Source of the DNA: Ignavibacteria bacterium UBA6688
Lineage (GTDB): Bacteria; Bacteroidota; Ignavibacteria; UBA10030
Assembly: GCA_002454845.1 (NCBI GenBank)
Contig: DKJQ01000091.1
Location: 1 to 7,846 of the forward strand
Reading direction: 5' to 3'
Length of the DNA: 7,846 nt
The notes under the pieces are model-generated. The model did no database searches and had not been told where the DNA came from. It worked only from the letters and a program-made list of their open reading frames with translations. Each line of letters starts with the position of its first letter. Positions within the stretch are counted from its first letter, which is position 1. The position numbers were made by a program, and so were the translations under genes. Shown in pieces: positions 1 to 7,021 of the stretch.

Positions 1-12
1 GCTGACCGCTGA

Positions 13-41
13 TTGCTTTCCTCAAGCCTACATCCTATATT
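13..41 (+). promoter_or_regulatory. Candidate sigma-70-like promoter for the AAA+/vWA pair
   Basis: A TTGCTT hexamer (13-18) lies 17 bp upstream of TATATT (36-41). The second matches the TATAAT consensus at five of six positions; the first matches TTGACA only at its TTG. Transcription would begin near base 48, giving a very short leader that starts at the ribosome binding site. The spacing is ideal, but the -35 match is weak and the host's sigma-factor consensus is unknown, so this is only a candidate. The true promoter could lie upstream of the window. Confidence 0.3.
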
Positions 42-47
42 GGGCGC

Positions 48-54
48 AAAGGAG
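48..54 (+). promoter_or_regulatory. Ribosome binding site of the AAA+ ATPase gene
   Basis: AAAGGAG ends 11 bases before the ATG at 66 and 17 bases before the in-frame ATG at 72. The spacing favours 66, although it is slightly long. Confidence 0.7.
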
Positions 55-65
55 ATTGAAAACGC

Positions 66-1574
66 ATGGTGATGGCAAGAACGATCGGAGAGTTGCGCCG
101 GAGCGGATATACCGTCCGGCCAGTGAAGGATGAAATCCGCAACAATGTCATCCGCAAGCTTCAAAACAAGGAGCCGCTGTTCCCGGGGATCATCGGATAC
201 GATCAAACGGTCATCCCTTCCCTGACCAACGCGATCCTTGCCCGGCATGACATCCTGTTGCTGGGGTTGCGAGGGCAGGCCAAATCCCGCATCGTGCGGA
301 TGCTCCCCTCCTTCCTCGACGAATACATCCCTTTCGTTAAGGGGTGCGAGATCAACGACAACCCGTACCGCCCCGTCTGCAAGCATTGCACCGATCTCGT
401 GACGGAACTGGGTGAGGAGGTTGAGATCGAGTGGCTCCCGCGCGAGAGGAGGTTTGGGGAAAAGCTCGCAACTCCGGATGTGACCATCGCCGACCTGATC
501 GGCGACATCGACCCGATCAAAGCCGCGGCACAACGACTTCACTACTCCCACGAAGGCGCCATTCATTTCGGGATTATCCCGCGCACGAACCGGGGCATCT
601 TCGCAATCAACGAACTTCCGGACCTCCAACCGCGCATCCAGGTCGGCCTCTTTAATATCATGGAGGAAAAGGACATCCAGATCCGCGGCTTTAATGTCCG
701 TATTCCCCTGGACGTATTGATCGTCTTCACGGCGAATCCCGAAGATTACACAAACCGCGGCAACCTGATCACTCCGCTCAAGGACCGGATCGACTCGCAG
801 ATCATGACACACTACCCCCGGACGATCGAGGATGCGATCCGGATCACCGGGCAGGAGGCGTGGCTGGAGCGGGACGGACGGGAGATCATCATCCCCTCCT
901 ATTTCAAGGAGATCGTTGAGCAGGCCGCCTTTGAGGCGCGGAAAAGCGAGTTTGTGGATCAGAAATCCGGAGTCAGTGCACGTTTGACGATCTCGACAAT
1001 GGAAAACCTTGTCAGCAACGCCGAACGGAGAGCCATAGTCCTGGGCGAACGACGCGTGGTCCCGCGCATCGTCGACTTGCAGTATGCCCTCCCCGGTATG
1101 ACAGGCAAAGTGGAACTGGTGTTCGAGGGGGAACAGGAAGGATCCACCAAGGTCAGCAAGGCGCTTGTGGGAAAGGCCGTGAAGGAGATCTTTAAGCGGT
1201 ACTTCCCCGACCCATTGAAGCGCCACCCGCGCCAGCAGCAGGGTGAAACGCGACAACAGGACAATCTGGAATATGCGAAGATCGTCGGCTGGTTCGAGGC
1301 GGGGAATACCGTCGAGATCGCCGATGAGATGCCGCTCGATGAATATCTTGGAGTGCTGGACCAGGTGAAGGGCCTGCGTGAGTTTACCAGAAAGCATCTC
1401 AAGATTGCCGAATCCGATATCTACGAGCTGGCTTCAGCCATGGAATTCGTGTTGGATGGCTTGCATCAATCCTCTCGAATCGCAAAAGAGGAGCTTGACA
1501 GCAGAATATCATACCGGGACCTCGTCGGGAGTATCTTCACCGGACGGGGAAAAGGAATCGAGGATGAGGATTAA
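66..1574 (+). CDS. AAA+ ATPase, magnesium-chelatase-I/MoxR-like, partner of the vWA protein
   Basis: This 502-residue cytoplasmic ATPase resembles the I subunit of chelatases (ChlI/BchI) and MoxR ATPases, which form rings that remodel proteins or help metal insertion by ATP hydrolysis. Visible motifs are Walker A GLRGQAKS (67-74), Walker B GIFAINE (177-183, Asn182-Glu183 where AAA+ proteins usually have Asp-Glu), sensor 1 Asn224 in FTANPEDY, an arginine-finger candidate Arg241 in PLKDRID, and sensor 2 Arg306 in SARLT. An insert between Walker A and B carries Cys94, Cys105 and Cys108, possibly a metal site. Residues from about 365 to 502 form a charged C-terminal part with no domain I recognise. 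No signal peptide or membrane segment is visible. The start at 66 is chosen by the SD at 48-54; ATG 72 is the alternative. The vWA gene follows on the same strand, as is usual for such pairs. Family is confident; substrate is unknown, and a role in chlorophyll synthesis is not implied. Confidence 0.95.
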   Translation: MVMARTIGELRRSGYTVRPVKDEIRNNVIRKLQNKEPLFPGIIGYDQTVIPSLTNAILARHDILLLGLRGQAKSRIVRMLPSFLDEYIPFVKGCEINDNPYRPVCKHCTDLVTELGEEVEIEWLPRERRFGEKLATPDVTIADLIGDIDPIKAAAQRLHYSHEGAIHFGIIPRTNRGIFAINELPDLQPRIQVGLFNIMEEKDIQIRGFNVRIPLDVLIVFTANPEDYTNRGNLITPLKDRIDSQIMTHYPRTIEDAIRITGQEAWLERDGREIIIPSYFKEIVEQAAFEARKSEFVDQKSGVSARLTISTMENLVSNAERRAIVLGERRVVPRIVDLQYALPGMTGKVELVFEGEQEGSTKVSKALVGKAVKEIFKRYFPDPLKRHPRQQQGETRQQDNLEYAKIVGWFEAGNTVEIADEMPLDEYLGVLDQVKGLREFTRKHLKIAESDIYELASAMEFVLDGLHQSSRIAKEELDSRISYRDLVGSIFTGRGKGIEDED

Positions 1575-1635
1575 AACACACTCCGAACTACTTCTGGAGC
1601 CGGGGAAGAACACCATGGACTCACCTCCACTCCCT

Positions 1636-1639
1636 GGAG
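1636..1639 (+). promoter_or_regulatory. Ribosome binding site of the vWA gene, inside a small inverted repeat
   Basis: GGAG lies seven bases before the ATG at 1647 and supports that start over the in-frame ATG at 1683, which has no comparable SD. The GGAG is the right arm of a short inverted repeat (ACTCC 1629-1633, GGAGT 1636-1640), and CTCC at 1625-1628 offers a second pairing partner. The site might therefore be partly masked in mRNA, though the stems are short. Confidence 0.6.
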
Positions 1640-1646
1640 TTCCGCC

Positions 1647-2750
1647 ATGCGGTTGAGGTATTCACAATGGACTGCCGCGTCGATGACCGACGAGCAGAGA
1701 ATGCAGGCGCTGATGTCGTTGTTCAGCTACTTGCTGATCCAGACAAGCGGCGACGTCGATGAGGCGCTCGACTGGCTGCGCCAGCTCGCAGACCAGTACG
1801 GTCTGCTTGATCCCTCGCTCTCCATGGAGGACCTTATCAACAAACTCAAGGAGCAGGGGATCATTGAGGATGCGAAGGATGTGCTCCTCCTGACGACCAA
1901 AGGAGTTCAGCGCATCCGGCAGGACGCTCTGCGCCAGATCTTCACTTCCCTCAAAAAGGCTCCCGACGGGACCCACGACACCTCCTATACCGGTAACGGA
2001 ACGGACCGGCTCGGGGAGACAAAGAAATGGACATTCGGCGACCTTCCCACGAACATCGACCTTACCTCCACGCTGACGAATGCGTTCAAACGGGACGGCA
2101 TCGAGAGTTTCTCACTTCGGGAAGAGGACCTGGAAGTCTACGAAACGGAGCATGCGACAACGTGCGCCACCGTTCTCATGCTGGATATCAGTCACAGTAT
2201 GATCCTTTACGGTGAAGACCGCATTACCCCTGCAAAACAGGTTGCTCTTGCCCTTACCGAGTTGATTCAAACACGGTTCCCGAAAGATTTTTTGGCGCTG
2301 GTCGTCTTCGGTGACGATGCAAAGATCGTCAGCCTGAACGAACTCCCCTTCCTCAACGTCGGACCGTATCACACCAATACGCGTGCAGGGCTGCAGCTCG
2401 CCCGTAGTCTCCTGCGGCGCAAAGGGAACGTCAACAAACAAATTTTTATGGTCACCGATGGAAAGCCCTCTGCCATGATCGACGACGCGGGCAGACTCTA
2501 TAAGAATTCCTTCGGCCTCGATCCACGAATCGTTAACAAGACGCTCGACGAGGCGGTTCAATGCAGGAGGGAGAAGATTGCGGTCAGCACCTTTATGGTT
2601 GCCCGCGACCCCTACCTCATTAATTTCGTCGAGGAGTTCACCAAGGCCAACCAGGGGCGGGCTTACTATTCCTCGCTCAACAACCTCGGCGAGTTCATTT
2701 TCGTTGATTATATCCGCAACAGGCGGAAAAAATTCAGCGCACGGCGATAG
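1647..2750 (+). CDS. vWA-domain protein with intact MIDAS, chelatase-D-like partner of the AAA+ ATPase
   Basis: This is a 367-residue, probably cytoplasmic protein. The C-terminal half (about 172-360) is a von Willebrand factor A domain. Its metal-ion-dependent adhesion site is complete: DISHS gives Asp180, Ser182 and Ser184, a threonine near 243-245 lies in YHTNTRAG, and Asp271 lies in VTDGKP. The N-terminal part (about 13-150) is charged and mostly helical in character, with no domain I can name. No signal peptide or membrane segment is visible. In chelatases and MoxR-vWA pairs the vWA subunit docks on the AAA+ ring and holds the substrate or metal-loading partner; that role here is inferred from the preceding ATPase gene. 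The start at 1647 fits the SD at 1636-1639 and gives an RYSQW-like N-terminus that I recall from relatives; Met13 (ATG 1683) is the alternative. The gene is 72 bp behind the ATPase and likely cotranscribed. Family is confident; biological role is unknown. Confidence 0.94.
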   Translation: MRLRYSQWTAASMTDEQRMQALMSLFSYLLIQTSGDVDEALDWLRQLADQYGLLDPSLSMEDLINKLKEQGIIEDAKDVLLLTTKGVQRIRQDALRQIFTSLKKAPDGTHDTSYTGNGTDRLGETKKWTFGDLPTNIDLTSTLTNAFKRDGIESFSLREEDLEVYETEHATTCATVLMLDISHSMILYGEDRITPAKQVALALTELIQTRFPKDFLALVVFGDDAKIVSLNELPFLNVGPYHTNTRAGLQLARSLLRRKGNVNKQIFMVTDGKPSAMIDDAGRLYKNSFGLDPRIVNKTLDEAVQCRREKIAVSTFMVARDPYLINFVEEFTKANQGRAYYSSLNNLGEFIFVDYIRNRRKKFSARR

Positions 2751-2838
2751 CCCCGTCTCAGACCCATTCGCGCGCCCCCCGTTACACCCTTGCCGGTTGC
2801 TGTTCTCCTTGAAGTTTGTTAAGCTTACACACGCACAG

Positions 2839-2874
2839 TCCAGGCACCCCCGGCCAACCATTCATTCCAGGCAC
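2839..2874 (+). repeat. 9-bp direct repeat upstream of the sensor kinase
   Basis: TCCAGGCAC occurs at 2839-2847 and again at 2866-2874, with start points 27 bp apart, in the 142-bp gap before the kinase gene. Direct repeats in such a position can be regulator-binding half-sites. The copies are not flanked by further identity, and a chance origin is possible. The rest of the gap (2751-2892) is C-rich, shows no gene or hairpin terminator, and has only a poor promoter match (TTGCTG 2797, TAAGCT 2820). Confidence 0.35.
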
Positions 2875-2892
2875 GTCCCCTGAGGTTTTCCC

Positions 2893-5800
2893 ATGATCAG
2901 AGGAAATTCCCTCCCGTTCGCACCGCACGATTTTTTGCGAGTGACTCTTTTTTGGCTCCAGATCACGTTACCCATCCTCTCGGTTCAGGCACAAACGGAA
3001 ACGATGTTCGAGCCGTGGCGTTGGGTACTCTTCACAACGGAATCGGGACTTCCCGACAACAACGTCTCAGCTATCACCGAAGGACGGGACGGCACACCAT
3101 GGGCTGCAACACGCAACGGTCTCGCATGGTACGATGGGTATCGCTGGCGGTCGGTCCAGGGTGATGGAGCTCCTCCGCTCCCGGCAACGATCATGGTTCC
3201 GTACGGTCAGGAAGAGATTCTTGCTTTGATGGGGAACCGTCTGTACCGCGCCTCGAGGGGGAGCATGAGCGCCGTTCCATTGAGCCTTGAGGGAAAAGAG
3301 GAGACTGTCTTTTCCATCGTCCCCCTCCAGGATTCTTTGATCCTGCTGTACACGCGGAAAGGACTTTGGACGTTTGATGGGACGACCCTCCATCCCTTTC
3401 CTCACCCCGAAGGGGACGAACTGCTTTCTGATGGAAACCCAAACCTTTGGAAAACGGAGAACGGGGATATCTGGCTCAATACGACGAAAGGGCTGTACCG
3501 ACTCCGGCAGACTTCGTGGAAGAAGGTCATGGAGTACGGAGAGTTTTATTTTGCGATCAAGTCCATTGTACAGAATACGAAGGGATTCGGGATCGCGAGC
3601 GTCGTCCTCCCTGCCGACCAACAAGGACTCTGGGAATGGACCGGCGACGGGTCGCCACGGCGAAGTACAACGGAACGGCTGTCGCTCGTCCAGTCGATTG
3701 AGTTCGATCCTCACAACAACCCCATCGTGGCCTACGAATCCGGGGAGGTGCGGACCCACTCGAGCGGCGCCTGGAAGGATTTCTTTCCCCTTCCTTCTCA
3801 AATGACGAACATCCAGGTTCTCAAGTTCCGTACAAACGGCGATCTTTGGGTCGGAACCGGGCGGGGATTATTCCTCCACCGGCACTCATCCCGGCGATGG
3901 ACGGCCTGGCGGCACCCGTTTCCCGACCTGCGCAATTCTGTCCACGATTTGTACAGGACATCGGATGGCTCCATCTGGCTTGGGACTATGCGGGGTGTTG
4001 AGATTCGCAAACCCGACGGGTCGGTCCAGTGGATTGACCGCGTACTTGGAAAGCCGCTGAACCTCGTGACGGGGATTATCGAGGACGACGCCGGGAATAT
4101 TTGGATTTGCAGCGGAGCTTCCTTTGAGGGAGCATACCGATGGGACGGCCGCCAGTGGAAACATTTCGGTCGCAACGAAGGACTTGACGCGCCCCGAATC
4201 CACAAGATTCACAAGGACCGAAGCGGGCGCCTCTGGTTTATGGGAATGGGGACGAACTATGCGGACCTGACGAACCAGCCGGGGGCCTTCGCGTATGACG
4301 GCACATCCTTCGTTCGTTGGGGAGTGGAAGAAGGTATGATCAGCGGCAGGATGTACGGCTTTGCCGAACACCCCGATGGATCCTTGTGGTTTGCGACCTA
4401 TGCCGGCTTGAGCCGGTGGAAGGCTGGTTCGTGGAAACACTGGACCCCGGGTCACGGGCTCCCCGCCACCAGTCGCGTTCCGGCTCTGGCGATCGACCGG
4501 CAGGGCATCGTCTGGTTCACTGACCAGCACACAGGGCTCGGTATGATCGATGGAAACAAAGAACCGCGCTTCCTGACAGTCAATGACGGGCTCATTAGTC
4601 CGGCGATCTGGGACCTGAAGGTGGATCGCTTCAACACGCTCTGGATCTCGACGCGGGAAGGGTTATCGACGTATGCAAACGGAGTTTTCTCTTCTTATAC
4701 CACGAATAGCGGACTGCAGACGATGCGCTTGTGGGAAATCCTTCCGTTGGAGGACAAGGTGTATATCGGCAGTTCCGGGAGCGGAGTCAGCATTCTCAAC
4801 CGAACCGAGGTGTCCCCTCCTCCTCTCGTTGAACTCTCCAAACCGGTGATCGAGGGAAACCATGCGTTGGCACGTTGGCAGGCTTACTCCTCGTGGGGAG
4901 AGATCGAACCGGACAAGATCGAGACCCGCTATAAGATCGATAACGGTCCGTGGTCGGTGTGGAACACAGCCCGTGAAGTCCAGATCCCCGACCTCCGCAC
5001 CGGAAGCCACGGCGTAGTGGTTCAGGCGAAAGGGCTCGATGGCAACTTCTCCGAAGGGGGCTTCCCCGTTTCATTCATCGTCGAGCCGGGACTGCTCGAG
5101 CACCCCGCGTTCCTCATCCCCATGGGAATGTTCGGTGTTGCATTCATCCTGATGGGGGGCGCCTACGTTCGCCGGAAGCGAAAACAGGACGCGGCTCTCC
5201 GGGAAAGCGAAAACCGGTATCGGGCGGTCGTCGAAGATCAAACGGAATTTATTTGCCGGTTCCTGCCCGACGGAACCTTGACGTTCGTCAACGATGCGTA
5301 TTGCCGCTACCTCAGGAAGGATCGCGATGAATTGATCGGGAAGAATTTCAAGGAGTTCCCATTGAAGGGTGATCGTGAGACGGTCGAAGCTCACCTTGGT
5401 TCGCTTTCAAGCAAGACGCCGGTGCTTTCCACCGAGCATATGGTCGTTACCCCTTCCGGCGATGTTCGCTGGCAGCAATGGACGGACCATGGCATCTTCG
5501 ACGAGCACGGCCGGATCATGGAGATTCAATCCGTGGGGCGCGACACAACAGAGCGGAGACACGCCGGAGAGGTGCTGGAAAAAGAGCGACGCCTCCTGCG
5601 AACATTGGTGGAGGCCCTCCCGGACGAATTCGCCTTGAAAGACCCCCACGGCCGCTTTCTCATCGTCAACCAGGGGGCGGTGAATGCGCTCGGCGCAGCA
5701 AGCGCCGAGGAGCTTATCGGCAAAACGGACCTGGATTATGTTCGGCCCGGGCTCGCGCAGGAGCAGTTCGCGGAAGAACAGGAACTACTCAGGACGCGGA

Positions 5801-7011
5801 CATCATTCCTCAACAAGGAGCTTTCGCGTGTTGACCCGCGGACGGGTCATCTGGAAAGGTGTATTTTAACAACGAAGTTGCCCCTGATTGACCCCTCCGG
5901 CGAGGTGGTCGGCCTGATGACGATCAACAGGGACATCACCGAACGAAAGCTTGGCGAAATCGCGCTGCGGGAGAGCGAGGAGCGCTTCCGTAAGATCTTT
6001 GAGGAGGGACCCATCGGCATGTCCTTCGTCGACGCAGACATCCGGATCCTGAAAGTGAATGTGGCCCTGGGCGCCATGCTCGGGTACGAACCGCACGAGT
6101 TGATCGGAAAGAGCTTTCAGGATATCACACACCCTGATGACCTCGCGACTGATCGCGGCCTCGCCACAAAGTTGATCAAGGGGGAGATACCATTCTACCG
6201 GGTTGAAAAACGATACATCCGGAAGAACGGCGAGGTCGTCTGGACTCATCTTACAGCGAGCCTGTTGCGGGAATCCAACGGCAAACCCCTCTATGGCCTC
6301 GGGATGATAGAAAATATCGACGAGAGGAAAGAGGCAGAGGAAACGTTGCGAACCCTCTCCAAACGGATTCTCGCCGCGCAGGAAGCGGAGCGTCGCCGGG
6401 TCGCCCGCGAGCTGCACGACGGCGTGAACCAGATTATCGCCTCGGGGAAGTTCCGGATCGAGTTTGCCCGGGAAAACACGAAGCTCACATCGAAGATTGC
6501 GCGGGATAATTTCCTCAAGGGAAGAGCCCTGCTCGACTACGCCATGGTCGAGGTGCGGAGGATCTCCCACAACTTGCGCCCCAGCATCCTGGACGATTTC
6601 GGACTCGGTTCAGCCGTCAAGAACCTCGCAGCAGAGTTCGCACAACGGACCGGCATCAAGACGATCTTCACCCCCCACGATCCGGCCAACCCTCTTCCCA
6701 AAGATGTGGAGGTGACAGTCTACCGCATCATCCAGGAGGCCTTGACCAACGTGGAGAAACACTCACGGGCCAAAAAAGTAACCATTGACTTCACGGCGAA
6801 CGGATCGATGTTCAAGGCAATCATTCGCGATAATGGGAAGGGAATTCCCACCGGCAGCAGGAGTAGAAAAAAAGAACAAACCCCCGGCATAGGATTAATG
6901 GATATGAAGGAACGCGCGTCGATTATTGGGGGGTCGTTCCAGCTTACCTCGCGGCAGCGAAAAGGAACGGAGATCGCGGTCGAGATCCCCCTCAACAGGC
7001 AAACACCCTGA
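2893..7011 (+). CDS. Membrane sensor histidine kinase: double beta-propeller, Y_Y_Y, TM, three PAS, HisKA_3, HATPase_c
   Basis: This 1372-residue sensor reads an extracytoplasmic signal and phosphorylates a response regulator. In order it has: a signal peptide with a hydrophobic core at about 14-30 and likely cleavage after VQA (33); about fourteen Reg_prop-type repeats (57-637), enough for two seven-bladed propellers; a Y_Y_Y-type beta-sandwich (about 645-731); one membrane helix (about 737-757) followed by basic RRKRK; and PAS domains at about 771-889, 900-1018 and 1027-1147, two ending in DTTERR/DITERK-like PAC motifs. A coiled linker leads to HisKA_3 with phospho-acceptor His1175 in RELHDGVNQ. 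That motif includes DxxxQ (Asp1176, Gln1180), known in this family for phosphatase activity. HATPase_c shows the N box (Asn1286), DNGKG (Asp1313, Gly1315, Gly1317) and GIGL (1332-1335). There is no receiver or DNA-binding domain, unlike Bacteroides hybrid systems. GAGG at 2882-2885 is the SD, and an in-frame stop at 2881 limits the start to 2893. The regulator follows at once. The ligand is unknown; the architecture is confident. Confidence 0.96.
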   Translation: MIRGNSLPFAPHDFLRVTLFWLQITLPILSVQAQTETMFEPWRWVLFTTESGLPDNNVSAITEGRDGTPWAATRNGLAWYDGYRWRSVQGDGAPPLPATIMVPYGQEEILALMGNRLYRASRGSMSAVPLSLEGKEETVFSIVPLQDSLILLYTRKGLWTFDGTTLHPFPHPEGDELLSDGNPNLWKTENGDIWLNTTKGLYRLRQTSWKKVMEYGEFYFAIKSIVQNTKGFGIASVVLPADQQGLWEWTGDGSPRRSTTERLSLVQSIEFDPHNNPIVAYESGEVRTHSSGAWKDFFPLPSQMTNIQVLKFRTNGDLWVGTGRGLFLHRHSSRRWTAWRHPFPDLRNSVHDLYRTSDGSIWLGTMRGVEIRKPDGSVQWIDRVLGKPLNLVTGIIEDDAGNIWICSGASFEGAYRWDGRQWKHFGRNEGLDAPRIHKIHKDRSGRLWFMGMGTNYADLTNQPGAFAYDGTSFVRWGVEEGMISGRMYGFAEHPDGSLWFATYAGLSRWKAGSWKHWTPGHGLPATSRVPALAIDRQGIVWFTDQHTGLGMIDGNKEPRFLTVNDGLISPAIWDLKVDRFNTLWISTREGLSTYANGVFSSYTTNSGLQTMRLWEILPLEDKVYIGSSGSGVSILNRTEVSPPPLVELSKPVIEGNHALARWQAYSSWGEIEPDKIETRYKIDNGPWSVWNTAREVQIPDLRTGSHGVVVQAKGLDGNFSEGGFPVSFIVEPGLLEHPAFLIPMGMFGVAFILMGGAYVRRKRKQDAALRESENRYRAVVEDQTEFICRFLPDGTLTFVNDAYCRYLRKDRDELIGKNFKEFPLKGDRETVEAHLGSLSSKTPVLSTEHMVVTPSGDVRWQQWTDHGIFDEHGRIMEIQSVGRDTTERRHAGEVLEKERRLLRTLVEALPDEFALKDPHGRFLIVNQGAVNALGAASAEELIGKTDLDYVRPGLAQEQFAEEQELLRTRTSFLNKELSRVDPRTGHLERCILTTKLPLIDPSGEVVGLMTINRDITERKLGEIALRESEERFRKIFEEGPIGMSFVDADIRILKVNVALGAMLGYEPHELIGKSFQDITHPDDLATDRGLATKLIKGEIPFYRVEKRYIRKNGEVVWTHLTASLLRESNGKPLYGLGMIENIDERKEAEETLRTLSKRILAAQEAERRRVARELHDGVNQIIASGKFRIEFARENTKLTSKIARDNFLKGRALLDYAMVEVRRISHNLRPSILDDFGLGSAVKNLAAEFAQRTGIKTIFTPHDPANPLPKDVEVTVYRIIQEALTNVEKHSRAKKVTIDFTANGSMFKAIIRDNGKGIPTGSRSRKKEQTPGIGLMDMKERASIIGGSFQLTSRQRKGTEIAVEIPLNRQTP

Positions 7012-7015
7012 AGGA
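7010..7015 (+). promoter_or_regulatory. Ribosome binding site of the response regulator, overlapping the kinase stop codon
   Basis: GAAGGA overlaps the kinase stop codon TGA (7009-7011) and lies six bases before the ATG at 7022. It fixes that start; an earlier in-frame TTG at 6926 lies inside the kinase gene and would add 32 low-complexity Arg/Ser-rich residues before the receiver domain. The arrangement suggests translational coupling of kinase and regulator. Confidence 0.8.
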
Positions 7016-7021
7016 CGCACC

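Noticed and set aside
66..1574. Authentic magnesium or cobalt chelatase subunit
   Set aside because: No H/CobN subunit and no tetrapyrrole gene is present; the sequence resembles the broader AAA+/vWA families, so only chelatase-like is claimed.
1378..1656. 92-codon + strand frame bridging the ATPase end and the vWA start
   Set aside because: Most of it overlaps the ATPase in another frame and looks non-protein-like. Only its last 13 codons are discussed, as a possible leader.
2820..2827. TAAGCTTA palindrome upstream of the kinase
   Set aside because: An 8-bp palindrome is expected by chance in a gap of this size and its flanks are not symmetric.
2112..2861. 249-codon open frame on the - strand across the vWA gene
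   Set aside because: It lies antisense to a gene with an intact MIDAS fold, has no recognisable domain, and is a frame shadow typical of GC-rich coding DNA.
2578..2883. 101-codon + strand frame running from the vWA gene to just before the kinase
   Set aside because: Over half overlaps the vWA gene out of frame; the product is Ser/Pro/Arg-rich with no motif or convincing SD.
3067..3801. 244-codon open frame on the - strand inside the kinase propeller region
   Set aside because: Antisense to clear propeller repeats, Arg/Pro-rich, with no known motif; treated as a shadow.
5866..6570. 234-codon open frame on the - strand across PAS3 and HisKA_3
   Set aside because: Antisense to strongly conserved kinase motifs and without a domain of its own.
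6926..7021. 32-residue N-terminal extension of the response regulator
   Set aside because: It would start at TTG inside the kinase gene and adds Arg/Ser-rich sequence; ATG 7022 has a proper SD and gives the normal family length.
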